From positions 43,332,847 to 43,396,846 of the forward strand of contig CM051024.1 in the NCBI GenBank assembly GCA_027627225.1: a stretch of 64,000 nucleotides of DNA, given 5' to 3'. The notes under the pieces are model-generated. The model worked only from the letters and a program-made list of their open reading frames with translations, was not told where the DNA came from and searched no databases. The position numbers and the translations under genes are program-made. This stretch comes from Congeria kusceri (taxonomy: Eukaryota > Mollusca > Bivalvia > Myida > Dreissenidae). Shown piece by piece: positions 10,673 to 21,705 of the stretch (positions are counted from its first letter, which is position 1; every line of letters begins with the position of its first letter).

Positions 10673-11170
10673 TGCCGCAAATCAGAAGTGATACAGACGT
10701 GATTAGGCAGTGAACATTCGTATTTAGCACTTGTTCGAGACGTCGTTTAAACGGTCTTAGGTAGTGCTATGTGCGCGGAAAAACCCCACTTGTCAGTGAT
10801 AAGCCGCAAAACACACGCCATTTCCCTTGATACCAACGCGTAACACCCGTCCGATGACCGTGCTCTGCCCGTGACAGCCCGCTAAACTTTCGCGTCTTAC
10901 TGCGTCTTCCAAAGTTTTAATCACTGCCGGAACACGGATTATCACGTGTGTTTCACGCGTGTTGCACGTCTTTACCACGTGTATCACCCGTGGTTGTCCG
11001 CGGTATAAAGTTTTGAGCAGTTCAAAACTTTTTTCCGCGTCCAACGCCGTTCCGAATTTTCCCCGCGTCCTGCCACGTCTGAACATCGACTTTAGCTCGT
11101 CTTAAACTCGACATCAACGCGAACAACATCGTCTGCTTCACGGGAGATCAATTTTTGACGAGTTTTTGTG

Positions 11171-11208
11171 GCCGTGATTAAGCCGTAAATCGCTGTGTGA
11201 CCGGGCCT
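11171..11208 (-). repeat. Right terminal inverted repeat of Harbinger
   Basis: Ends in CGCTGTGTGACCGGGCCT, complement of the left end. The subterminal stretch 10930-11000 repeats CACGTG-like motifs. Confidence 0.9.
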
Positions 11209-11444
11209 TTACGGGGTTCTCAGTGGTCAAAGAGACGTCAGTGCGTGCGTTCGCGCACGTGGGTGTGTGGTCCTGTTAATTCTGCTAAGCTAAATTTCGC
11301 GAAGATGCGGCAACGCGGAATTTATTTCGCCTACATGTACTCGCTCTCTAAACTTCATATCGCACTGTCGCCCTAACAAATTTCATACACGCGCAATATT
11401 GTGCAACGTCATCCTGCTGGCCATCTTACATATCGATCGATATA

Positions 11445-11885
11445 TAAGCCAACGGTCTTTTGAGGGGGTAATTTCCAAAACAGGTATCGCGGAAAACTAC
11501 TTCTTTTCTTTGCAGGCTATTAGTCAGTAAATCGAAACCAGAAACATGTTTATTTATAGATCTTTGGCTAAGAAGCACTAACAATCGGTGCTCCTAACTA
11601 CTACGTTTCATCGGTTATTCTGGCCCTTGCAGATTGACTTGTTAACTGGCATGTATATAATTCCGTTTGCATACGATAATTAGCTCCAACTAAATATGTT
11701 TTCATTACTTACAAATTAGTTTCATGATGATGTCGTGTACTAATGAATACAAAACCAAGTTAAAAGGTGGGAAATTGAACTTCATTCAAACAAATGTTTC
11801 ATTTTAGCAAAAATGCACTCATAATTCACATGTTTTTAGTTTGTTTTGTCGCCAACAGTCTTCCGACCTGTCAGCGTTTTGATTA
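11445..11885. repeat. Intronic duplicated block, copy 1
   Basis: A roughly 440-bp block from AAGCCAACGGTCTTTTGAGG to CAGCGTTTTGATT recurs in the same orientation at 14648-15550, where an insert of about 420 bp splits it. Copy 1 runs up to the decayed exon copy at 11909. Confidence 0.8.
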
Positions 11886-11908
11886 TGCGATGTATTTATA
11901 CATTTCAG

Positions 11909-11991
11909 GTATCGTATTGCACGTGGTGGTGGTGGATTTAGTGGACGGGTGTTACGTCATCCTGCTGCCTATTCTACTAATCAATCGATAG
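11909..11991 (+). pseudogene. Decayed duplicate of transporter exon b
   Basis: It matches the first 23 codons of exon b and about 22 bp of its upstream intron, including the CAG acceptor. It then diverges into a stop at 11989-11991 and has no donor. Against exon b I count 3 amino-acid changes (His/Tyr, Asp/Gly, Ile/Val) and about 7 silent ones, which suggests the copy was under coding constraint before it was cut short. Confidence 0.75.
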
Positions 11992-12040
11992 TTCATACCA
12001 TCTTTCACTACTTTTAATACGATGTATTTATACGTTTCAG

Positions 12041-12205
12041 GTATAGTGTTGTACGTGGTGGTAGTGGGTTTGGTGGACGGGTGCTACGTCGTCCTGCTGC
12101 CCATCCTTACCACGCACCTCGTGGGGCTCGAAAACGCTGTGCTCGCCTGGGGCTTCTTGATGGGAACGTGCTCCGTGACATTCACCCTGGGGCCTCCCAC
12201 CGCCG
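12041..12205 (+). CDS. Monocarboxylate transporter-like protein (SLC16), exon b
   Basis: Follows GTTTCAG and ends in phase 1 at G|GTGAGT. The first codon is split with exon a (G+GT gives Gly), which confirms the join. It encodes putative membrane segments 10 and 11, with the family features GLVDGCYVVLLP, WGFLMGT and GPPTAG. The last of these is the classic end of TM11 in SLC16 proteins. Confidence 0.9.
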
Positions 12206-12577
12206 GTGAGTCGTCGGTGTGATGGGTCATGAACTTGGTCACTTCAACCACAGATCTTAAGTTGTCTTTATCATAGCTATTAGCCAATTTAAATCAAGTT
12301 CACACGTAAAAGCCTTTTCATTGGTTAATATCATTGTTTTTGTTAAGAACACATTTTCGTAGTCAGGGGTACACATGGCATAGTTATTATAAAATTGAAT
12401 TAGGCATTTTGTGATTATCCGATAGTAACAATAAACAAAGAGCAAAAAGAAACATTGTTTGAAAACAACAACAACAACAACACAAACATTCGAATACAAC
12501 AGATACATGATTCTTCGCTGGTCACTTGGTGTACGAAATCTTCTTTTTATTGGAATAGTGTCTTAGGCATACAACAA

Positions 12578-12824
12578 ATGAGGCGCGTCGTGGGAAAACC
12601 GGACTTAATGCATGTGCGTAAAGTGTCGTCCCGGAGTAGATTAATCCAGGACGGCACTTTCCGCCTACAGTGGCTTTATATTTAGAAGAGACTTCCTTGA
12701 AACAGAAAATACCATAAAAGCGGAAAGTACCGTCCCGGATTAGCCTGTGCGGACTGCACAGGCTAATCCGGGACGACACTTTACGCGCATGCATTAAGGC
12801 CAGTTTTCCCACGACACGGCTCAT
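12578..12824. mobile_element. Foldback MITE family B, copy 2
   Basis: A 247-bp copy of the 4896-5126 element with the same inverted ends and the same 13-bp internal stem. It lies in intron 2 of the transporter gene. Confidence 0.88.
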
Positions 12825-13951
12825 TAATATGTTTGTTTCAGGTAACATTACAAAAAAAACTAGGGTAGGTAGGTAGGGATTTTTTTTTTTAAGTGAATGG
12901 TCTACTTGAAGCGTCTAAAAGTGAATGAATATTTAAATTGATATACTTAAACATTGTTTTGAAGTGGATGTTTTAATTAAAAAACTTTAGCTTCAAATGT
13001 TTATCATTTATGCACTTAAATTATGATACAATTTTACTATATTATCATATAAATTTCCAAATACATGAAAATCATTACAATCTGTGAAAACCAGGCCACC
13101 TGTTCAGTTTACATCTATATTAAAGTCAATTTGCAAGGCATTGATTTTTATTATTAAATGGTCAAATCGTCATCATTACAAACTAGATCCCAGATGTACA
13201 AGTTTACTGTTTCTTCAAGTTATGATACAGCTAACGCTACATTCTTCAGTATAGTATTAAAGACTGGAATTCTTCAGCAGATAACATTAAAAGGATAGAA
13301 AGGTAGATAAATTAAAAACATCTGTTAAGAATTATCTTTAAGCATGGCAACAAATAACTGAATTTTACACAGTGATGTACATGAACGTTTATGTTTTATA
13401 TGTGCAAAATGGCACTGCCTCAGTGAAACTGACATGTATATCAAAATGCATCAAAAGTATGCATGCTGTAGAAACTGTATTGTTTTAGAGACGATATAAA
13501 CTCCAGGGTAGATAAAAACAGTTTTAAATAAAATGTGTCAAAGCTTTTTTGTTTTTGTCATTTCTGTCAAGTTTAAATGAGAATGGGTAAACTACTACAA
13601 AACTTACCATCATAAAAATACTACTTTTATACTTCATAGGAAGGAAGTATTGAATTGGATCCAGCCATTAAATGATATGACAATGTATGTGAAACGCTTT
13701 TAACAAATTAACAGAAAAGTCGTCCAGACGATTCGGCTGAGGAAATGAACCTCAATAAATTGATTATTTCCACCAAGAACATATATTTCGAGAGAAAATA
13801 CCGAAAAGAAAAGTAATCCGACGAACTCAATACAATGTTCTAGGGTCGGGGTATTTTTTTAGGGTAGGTCGGGTTACCTGACACAAACATTTTTACGCCT
13901 TATACCCCCACAAAACATCGTTAATTGAGACGCATGCCATTTTTGTGCCAG
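12825..13951 (+). other. Intron 2, mostly featureless
   Basis: AT-rich. Two fragments of a GGGTAGGTCGGG-type repeat appear, at 12858-12880 and 13845-13905. The latter ends near TTTTTACGCCT and recurs at 51795-52025 and 58835-58905. No gene seen. Confidence 0.5.
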
Positions 13952-14106
13952 GTGCCTTATACGATCTGACCGGAAGCTACAACCTGTCGTTCCACTGCGC
14001 AGGCGTGCCGATTCTGACCGGGGCGGTGCTTCTGTTCCTCATACCCTGGGCCAAGCGGACCTCCCGAGGGACCCCCGTCATCTCCATGGTAACGGAGACC
14101 ATTCAG
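13952..14106 (+). CDS. Monocarboxylate transporter-like protein (SLC16), exon c
   Basis: Follows TGTGCCAG and ends in phase 0 before GTGAGG. The first codon is split with exon b, so the protein runs GPPTAG-ALYDLTGSY, exactly the SLC16 pattern between TM11 and TM12. TM12 follows (about 20 residues ending LFLIPWAKR), then the start of the cytoplasmic tail. Confidence 0.9.
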
Positions 14107-14147
14107 GTGAGGGAATGTTGCATGTATGCCACGCAGTGCTTAAAGGG

Positions 14148-14480
14148 AGATTATCTTTCAGAATCATATTCTAACATGTCATGCACAGAGATTTCTATAG
14201 ACGAAGAACAAAATTCAACATTGTTAAACTGTCAATAAACAACCATAAAAAATAGTTCCGAAAACGTAAAATATAGTTTGCATTGTAATTGCAAAAATGT
14301 TGTCAGGTCATGTTATAGTCGAAATAGTTTTCGCATTGTAGTTGTTTATCGGCGATTTAACACCGATTTGTCGTTCTAATACGAACGCTCTCGTGGTTTA
14401 ATTCATACGCATCATAAGTCCAAATCGTTGCTTATTTGCCGATAAACAACTCTAAATCGAAAATTATTTCTTAAATGAAA
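14148..14480. mobile_element. MITE family C, copy 1
   Basis: A roughly 330-bp block with a central foldback (GTTGTTTATCGGC / GCCGATAAACAAC). An inverted copy lies at 61410-61740. Shared features include the TCAGGTCATGTTA segment and the tail that reads CAGTTTAAC in the other copy. Confidence 0.75.
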
Positions 14481-14647
14481 TCGCGAAATAAACGTACACC
14501 CATCAACTAAATATTTGGACTATTATGGTTGAGTACACGATGTCAACATTATTTCTATATACATGTACATGTATTAAGTTGAATCCATTAAAACGATCAT
14601 TCAACTTTTAATTTTTAATTTAAATTGCTAACTGTTTTTAGACTGTT

Positions 14648-15550
14648 GGCGGAAGCCAACGGTCTTTTGAGAGGGTAATTTCCAAACCAGGTATCGCGGA
14701 AAACTACTTCTTTTCTTTGCAGGCTATTAGTCAGTAAATCGATACCAGAAAGGGTCCTTCAAAACAGCAAAATTTCACACCCGTTTTCTTACATTTTTAT
14801 TATCTAAGATAATGTATGTAATATGTATTATAATGTGTATATATTGTGATTTATTACAATAACTTTTTGTAAAAAAGGTCAATTTATTAAAAACAAATAA
14901 ATCTAAACTAATGACAACCCTACATTTGCTTTTTACTTGTATGCAACCGAAATATTAACCAATGTGTCCGGGAATAAGACCACCACATTAATAGGCTACT
15001 TTGGTTATCTTTGACTCGTTGCGAAAGTGTTTTTTCTTGGTACCAATTCTCATTCTGAATATGTTGACAACAAATTACTGCAATTTACTAATTTTAAACT
15101 GTACTATGAACAATCGAGAGCTTGCATAGTAGTATGATCTATTTTGACTCAGTAGGTTACGAACAAAGATCTATAAATAAACATGTTTACTTATAAATCT
15201 TTGGCTACGAAGCACTAATAATCGGTGCGCCTAACTACTACGTACTACGCTTCATCGGCTATTCTGATTGACGTGTTAACTGGCATATATATATTCCGTT
15301 TACATAAGATAATTAGCGCGAACCAAATATTTGCGTTACTTACAAAATGTTTTCATTATGATGTCGTATACCATCTTCAATTAGGTCAAACACCAGCTTA
15401 TACCAATTTATTTTATGTGGAGTGTATAGTTACGAGTTTCTATATTTTGTTGTAGAAATGATATAACAGACAGGTGACTTTCTCATAATTCATTTGCTCC
15501 TAGTTTCTTTTCTTGCCAACAGTCTTTCTACGATGTCAGCGTTTTGATTT
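14648..15550. repeat. Intronic duplicated block, copy 2, split by an insert
   Basis: Matches 11445-11885 in two pieces (14648-14750 and about 15178-15550). The insert between them has no coding signal. At its right junction, AGATCTATAAATAAACATGT is the complement of sequence found directly in copy 1, so a local inversion or foldback accompanied the insertion. Confidence 0.7.
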
Positions 15551-15816
15551 CATAATTGAAGATGATAGGAACAAATGTTTGCAATATGTAATTTGCGATA
15601 TCGCTCCAGAAATCAGGAAAGATAAATGTGTCAAAACTATCCGTTTATATACTTGGGTTACTTCTCTTGAACTCTGACGATATATAAATTGCACTGACAC
15701 ACCTAATAATGATGATGACGATGATGATGTATATAAACGTAATTAGGCCTACACTACTTATCTTACATTAATCTTTCTACGTGACAGAATAACCAAGTCG
15801 TTCTTTTATGTGACAG

Positions 15817-15964
15817 GAGACAGGCGTCACCGAGGAGGTGTTCCCGTCAGCCTGCAGCGGCACCCTGGGAGCGCCACGTGGAGCCACCGACAGCATCCCC
15901 ATTCGCATGCGCTCCTACGTCAGCGGAGGTACCGCCGGGACCTCCATGGCCAGCAGCTATGTCG
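15817..15964 (+). CDS. Monocarboxylate transporter-like protein (SLC16), exon d
   Basis: Follows ATGTGACAG in phase 0 and ends in phase 1 at G|GTATGT. It encodes about 49 residues of the cytoplasmic tail, rich in Ser, Thr and Gly with no family match I recognise. GC content is clearly above the flanking intron, and the phase fits both neighbours. Confidence 0.78.
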
Positions 15965-17553
15965 GTATGTAGACAAGTCTTACCTTATAAAAAAAGGTTA
16001 AGTTATGTATGCAAATAAAAATTGTGGTAAAATAATAATAATAATAATAATAACAACAACAACAATATAATTAGAGAGAATATAAACAATTTAATCGAAT
16101 AATGTATGAAACAACATCAGACGTAATTAATAAAGGAATGTTACATGACTGTGGTGTTGCGGTGGCTGGAAACGCTTGAGTATATTGGGCTATTCCACGA
16201 GCCCGCAGCGTTTTCCAATGTCGCTCGAACCTTTACGGAAATATACGATACTCAACGAACGTAAAAGTAGTCTGTTTATTTTTTCCAGCCACTGATTATG
16301 GATTTATTTTTCACAGTGTAGACATATGGGAATTCTATCTTGCCTATTGTATTTGAACCGCAAACACACCAGTAATTGAGTAAGATTATCTTTAGGTAAA
16401 TATAATAAATATAGGATATTTGTTTGGTTTCGGTGTGATAACGCGTTATGACATCACTGGAAAAGGAGACAATTAATATTATCACGAGCGCTTACGCGAG
16501 TGAAAATATGTTGTCTCCCTTTCCAGTGATGATATAATGTTGATCCCATCATCACGCTTGCATTGACGAAATAACACCCCGTGGGATAAAAGTAGCTGTA
16601 TTCCATCTAGTTGAATACAACAAACACGCGCAGTATAATGACGTCATGTTGTTTCGTGACGTCATTAGATGTTTTTCGTGTTATTTAGCGATTTTCTTTA
16701 TTTTATTTTCAAAATAAAGACTGAAAATGATGGGATAAATAGAATACCAGGTAAGTGTAGAATACATGTACGTTTATTTGCTCGGAAAGAAAACCAAGGC
16801 TCGTGGTTTAGGTTTTCTAAGCCTCGCTAAATAAACTTATACGTATTCAACACTAACCTGGTATTCTCTATTTATCACACAGAAAACAAACACATTTTAT
16901 TTTTATTTTAAGCTATTGAGTATTTTTTTACATTAAAAAAGTAGACCAGCAGAGTGAGTAATAGATATTTATCCTGCTTCTAACCCAAACAGTGACCTAA
17001 TAAAGCGGTGACCGTATAAACTTGTTGATATCCGGCAGTAGATCACGTGACTGTGATATACCGTCATTGTCGAGAATGACACAGCATAAAGTCTACTTAC
17101 CAGAGATTTTCATCGATACAAACTGTGTGTTTTCTAGTTTAACAGAGTTAAACAACAAATGAGTTGTTTGTCCTCACATTCCATTTAACTGGTTAAAAGC
17201 AACTTCCTTCCAGTTCCATTCCATTTCAACACACTTGAATCTGATGCAAGCGGGTTATTCTTTGTGGATAGACTTTCTTTGGTCAACCAACAGAGAATAT
17301 TCATCAAAGAAATAACCTTTTTATATAAATTTCCGATGAAAAGAAATGAAAAAAGTAATCAAAGGCTACATCTGTTATTTTAACGTTGAACGAAACATTC
17401 TTTGATTTATTTCACTTTCACTTGCACTGTCCTCCACCCACAACTATCCGAGTAAATCGTAGGAAATTGAAAAGGGATCAATCTCACCGCTTCCATTCGA
17501 GGCAAATATTCCATGGACTAAACTTTTTATCTGAATGCTATTGCATAATATAA
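15965..17553 (+). other. Intron 4 start with nested MITE-like copies
   Basis: No exon seen. At 16425-16545 is a partial copy of foldback family D (complete at 36671-36806). At 16546-16880 is family E, recurring at 33330-33690. A TAA/CAA microsatellite lies at 16030-16065. The stretch 16885-17553 shows nothing I recognise. Confidence 0.6.
16546..16880. mobile_element. MITE family E, copy 1
   Basis: The block contains inverted ATCCCATCAT / ATGATGGGAT ends and then a foldback with arms GATAAATAGAATACCAGG and the complement CCTGGTATTCTCTATTTATC. It recurs at 33330-33690, and one arm is found at 41484-41560. Confidence 0.75.
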
Positions 17554-17871
17554 TGAAGTATCTTCTGTAAAATATTTCCTGTCAATAATAGCTTTTAACC
17601 CTAAAAGATGCTGTTTCTGATATTGTTGTTGAACTTGTTATATTCCTTAACCCAGAATTGACTCTTCAAATCCCGCAAACAACTTATAACCTCGAACTCA
17701 ATGCAATACGTCTGATCTCTATTAGATTCCAAATAGAAAGAGAGAGATTTCCCGCCAGAACCGGGTCACATGACCTTTTCAAGAAATTACCACAATGTAA
17801 TACTTGCACAACCAAAAACCCAAGGTTACATTCCAACTGATTACTGTGACTGGATAAAACCCGTCACAACA
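17554..17871 (-). repeat. 3' LTR
   Basis: It aligns along its length with 29367-29688. On the - strand it starts TGTTGTGACGGG and ends in CA. There are many substitutions and small indels relative to the other LTR, so the insertion is not recent. Confidence 0.88.
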
Positions 17872-17885
17872 CTTCTCCCCACTTT
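17872..17885 (-). promoter_or_regulatory. Polypurine tract
   Basis: On the - strand AGTGGGGAGAAG lies directly before the TGTTGTG start of the 3' LTR, where plus-strand priming is expected. Confidence 0.75.
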
Positions 17886-18034
17886 AACTGAAAGGAGGAC
17901 AGCATAGGGGAGAAAACACAGAGAACTTTAGCATCCTAAACTTTCCCATCCTTGGAGATCCCATTCACCTTACATTACAAACAACGATTCCATCTGCCAG
18001 TCCAGAGCACTAACAAATTTCTTGATCATTTCAG

Positions 18035-18390
18035 GTAATGGCGCCATTAGTTGAGCAAAGAAGCCCAAACAAACTTCTCTCTCATCACTGCATCACAGTT
18101 ACATCTGTTGAGCAAAATAAGCCCGAACCAATTCTTGCTCTCGTCATTACATGACAGTTACATTTATCGAGCAAAAAAAAGCCCGAACATATTCTGCCTT
18201 ATCTATTGGATGATTAAATCTTTGCTGGGCAAAGCAGCCCTAACAAATATTTCGGCTCACCTTCTGTCGCTTGTACAATAGCTCCATTTGTTGAGCTATA
18301 AGCCCGAACGAATCGCTCGCTATTCTTTGACTGCCTCAGGTAATGGCTCCATTTGTTGAGCTATAAGCCCTAACCAATTCCCCGCTAGTA
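18035..18390 (-). repeat. Tandem repeat between third frame and 3' LTR
   Basis: Six diverged units of 57-66 bp, each with a GAGCAAA/GAGCTATAAGCCC(G/T)AAC core (around 18053, 18109, 18169, 18226, 18292 and 18358). They lie in the 3' untranslated part of the retrotransposon. Confidence 0.75.
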
Positions 18391-18417
18391 AGACTTGAAA
18401 CTCGAGCACTAAAGCAT

Positions 18418-19647
18418 TTAGGCCACGAGTCCGTACAGCTTTTCAGCGTTATTCGCAGTCAGAGCCAAGACCTTTTCCACCGTCATATCCCTGCATTCAG
18501 CCACAGTCGAGCAGCTCTGTGTACCTGATTGGGCGAGGACCATTTGTTGCCTGGCAAAGGGAAATGCGGCGCATCTGTTTCCAACAAAAGTCTGCTTTCG
18601 TGTATCCCCATCCCGTTGATGTCTATCGAATCTCTCGACAGCGCTGGTGAATCCAAAATAGGTTTCTGGGAAGGCTTCTAGCCACCTTTCCACCACGTAA
18701 ACATCCCCGGGAAAGCAGTGCAGGTGGATGCGCTGGACACGGGAAACAGACTTCATTCGGTGGAGTAACAGCATGAAAGCTGCTGTGCTGTTATTCCCCT
18801 TCATTCCGCGACCAGAACATGTCGCTCTTTCAACGAAGGGAGCAGCCGATCAATCGATTCAAACTGGCGATGCCAATCTATCTCTGGCTCTGTAAGGTCG
18901 AGTCCAATTTCACCGAATCCAACAACACGCTCTTTTGCAATCAGATGTCTAAAATGACCAACCCAATCATTCTTCCTAGACTGCTGAGCCAACCGAGGGT
19001 GAATCACCATAGCGGCGCCTACTGATGACGGCAGTTTAGCCTGATACGATGCAGTGGGTTACGTGTCAGGGTCACAGAACACAGCAACCGAACCCTGGAG
19101 GGTAATTTCCTCTCCCGCCTCCACCGACCCTACTTCCAGGACGTCTGTTATTGCTACATCTGTCCTAAGGCCCACTCTCTGAGCCAGTCTGTCAGGGTGA
19201 AAGTGGCTATCTACGGCTTCGGGTCCAACGACCACAGGAACTTCCACTTCCGCTTCCACCACCTTCTCGAAACCTTCAGGGTTACCAACAGTGTCCCCCC
19301 AGAACTTCCCTGTCGTCCTCCTGAAGGGACGCCACCAACAATAACAGTGCCTTCCAGTGAACAAGCACTCCGGGGGAATTTGGTGGCGCCAACTGATACT
19401 TCGCCGGGGCCTCTATTTTCAAAACTCACTGACACTATCCATAGCTTCCTTCTGCTTTTCAGTGATCTCTGTGTTGCCCGTACTTTCTAATATTTTTTTT
19501 GCATGGACAAAAAATGCACTAATTCTTCCAGAGTCCCTACTCTGCCCAGAAGCCAGGTGGCCACTTGCCTAGGTGCTCGAACCCGTGTTCGCCTTACTGC
19601 CTCCTCCGATGCAGGTAAATTTTAATCGAATATGGCCGGAATATGAT
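18418..19647 (-). pseudogene. Third-frame 3' part: TatD-family nuclease domain
   Basis: Metal-dependent TatD nucleases trim DNA or RNA 3' ends; finding one inside an LTR element is unexpected. Visible family features in order: VDSHFHPDR with the metal-binding HxH (near 19200), a VIHPRLAQQ stretch, GFGEIGLDL with the conserved Glu, IHLHCFPGD with the next metal-binding His, YFGFTS, and a C-terminus reading MTVEKVLALTANNAEKLYGL. A TAA at 19059-19061 lies in frame within the domain, and a frameshift falls near 18801. The late acidic TD-type motif is degraded. Similarity to TATDN2-like proteins is from memory. The copy is non-functional. Confidence 0.8.
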
Positions 19648-19655
19648 GAAAAAAC

Positions 19656-20645
19656 TAGTGATGAGAGCGAATACTCGAATATTCGAATATTGGATAATAT
19701 TCGAATATAAAAAACGAATACGAGTATTCGATTTTCTCATTTATTTAAAGAACAAAATTTCTTTAAAAAAAATCATATTTTTTTCCAGTTTGATTGCAAA
19801 ATTAACATGAATTCCAGTCGTCATTGCTGCCAAGCATGTGGGCGGGGGCAGTCTAACGTTTTTACAACACATGCTAAACATGTCCAATTTAACGACAATT
19901 GATAATTGGCAGGGGGCCACGTCTGTACAAGGGCCGCGAGTTAACGGTTTGTAGGAGGCGCGAATATGCCGCATTGTATCCACAAATAACAAAACTGGGC
20001 CATGTTGTGATAACGGTTTCACAGTTTGCACAAGGCGTACATTGTTGTTTATTATCCTTAAGTGACATCTATACGGTTAACTTGTTTACAAAAAATTATT
20101 ATTACTCTCTAAGTAAACCAATCAAAATGAATCCATTATCAGCCAATCAATTTCTTTAACAAAATTAGCATGATCTGGTCAATCTTACTATAAGTCACTT
20201 GTAAATTATTCTCCATTATATCAACGCCGTATATTATACAAGAGTCTTTATTATTAAACAATGCCACCATCACGAACTTTGAAGTACTTTATGCGGTCAT
20301 TAGACAAAACCCAGGCAACGTGTAATCTGCACAGCAGATACAAGCTTCATGGTTCTGAAAAAAAACAAAAACGGAACGATTAACAAATTAATTAACAATA
20401 CATTTAACAATATCTTACATTTTTTTATATTTTCCTAAAACTCACAAAGTTATATCGCTCATTTACCATTAAAACAAGGTAAAACAACTATGTACACGTA
20501 GTATACATATTTCGGATGGGAAATATTCGGACAGGGTGCCGTATATAGTAGTATATAGTAGTATTTACAAAACGAATATTCGAATATATTCGAATACCTA
20601 AACCGAATATTCGAATATTGATTTCAGTATTCGGTCCCATTCCTA
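19656..20645. mobile_element. Non-autonomous hAT-type element, 990 bp
   Basis: Ends TAGTGATGAGAGCGAATACT and the complement of TAGGAATGGGACCGAATACT agree at 16 of 20 positions. GAAAAAAC occurs immediately outside both ends (19648-19655 and 20646-20653), a perfect 8-bp target duplication as expected for hAT. Subterminal ATTCGAATATTCG palindromes repeat at both ends. There is no transposase frame. It split the retrotransposon's third frame after that element had inserted. Confidence 0.92.
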
Positions 20646-21683
20646 GAAAAAACGCATGCCTTTTTGGAAACCCGTTTCCCCCTCACACCCTGGCACTAAA
20701 TATGGTCTGCGAGATCTCCGGGAGCTACGCGTCGCGGCAACAGACTTAACAGGATCTTTGACCCCATCTTCCCTTTTGCGCTTTTCGGGGACTGTTACCG
20801 GCAAGGCCCCCTTCCGCTTAGTTTCAGTCACTGTACGGGAAGCCAAACCACTGGAAGACGAAGGTCCGACAGTTTGTTCTTGCTATGTTTTCTGTTTCGT
20901 AGGTGGACAAGACAAGTCCGACCTATCTTTGGCAGGTGACTTCACATCTGTGGGCAAAGAAGCCCCAGCAGACTCATCAAACCTGTCCTCTGTCCCCGAC
21001 GTACCAGGCCGACTGCTTTCAGTGAGCAAAGAAGCCCTAGCTGATTGCAGTCCCACAGACTTGCCGCCCTGCAACAACGACATCGCTCTAGGGCTGATGG
21101 GCTGTCCAGTTGTTGGGCAAGACAGCCTCAACCACCCTCTTCCAACATCACCAGCGTACATTCTTGTTGGACTACCCCCTTTCTCTTGGGTCCCTGTGGA
21201 CTTATGACTTTCTAGTAAGATTCCCAGGTCCACGCCCAAATCCATCTCTTTTTCAGACTGGGGAGCCAGCAACTTCTCTTCATCGACGATGTCGTCCCCC
21301 AAATATCTAACCGTGTCCTGGCCTGAACGGACATCTTTATGGCCCTTGTCGGAGTCATATTCCTGCACCTTAGTGGCCTTCTGATCAGGCAGTTTCCAGA
21401 CGTTCTCGCTTATCCACCGCCTAGCGTAGGCATGGTACATATCAAGGCTAGATGCCAACCTTGATAGCCAGTTCCTACTCTCCCACCTGACCCTCGACAA
21501 GTCCCCATCGTCCACTTCGCGTTTGGCTAACGCCACCATCTCTAGCAGTAGCTCCATCGCCAAGTCCTGTTTACATGCTGCCAACAGACCCAGATCTTTG
21601 GCCAAACGGTCAGCATTGGAATGGAGCTTGCCCTTCTGTAGGAGTCCCCGGACCTCCTCAGCCACCTTTTCGGCGCTAGCCAT
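20646..21683 (-). pseudogene. Third-frame 5' part of the retrotransposon
   Basis: A frame starts at ATG 21683 (MASAEKVAEEV), 22 bp after the integrase/PHD frame ends, and is open for 266 codons to an in-frame TAG at 20883-20885. It continues in the same frame to the hAT insertion, with a basic patch RSSRRSRRP. The first 110 residues look helical (RGLLQKGKL, LAMELLLEMVALAKREV). The middle is Ser/Pro/Asp-rich and disordered-looking. I recognise no domain here. Without the hAT insert it would lead toward the TatD domain, but further frameshifts lie between them. It is best read as the N-terminal half of a TatD-containing accessory protein. Confidence 0.65.
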
Positions 21684-21705
21684 CCCTAAAACAAAGAGAA
21701 CAAAA

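Larger units (their letters stand above)
5388..11208. mobile_element. Complete PIF/Harbinger DNA transposon
   Basis: A 5.82-kb element bounded by inverted ends (AGGCCCGGTCACACAGCG at the left, its complement at the right). A direct TTA lies on both sides (5385-5387, 11209-11211), the 3-bp duplication typical of Harbinger. It holds the two expected genes in convergent orientation: a MADF-like DNA-binding protein on + and a DDE transposase on -. Both ends have promoter-like TATA sequences pointing inward. Both frames are open with clean splice sites, so it could be autonomous and fairly young. It lies in intron 1 of the transporter gene. Confidence 0.95.

Noticed and set aside
16159..16306. Short inverted GTGGCTGGAAA / TTTCCAGCCAC ends
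   Set aside because: Only about 11 bp match and no second copy is visible, so I do not call an element.
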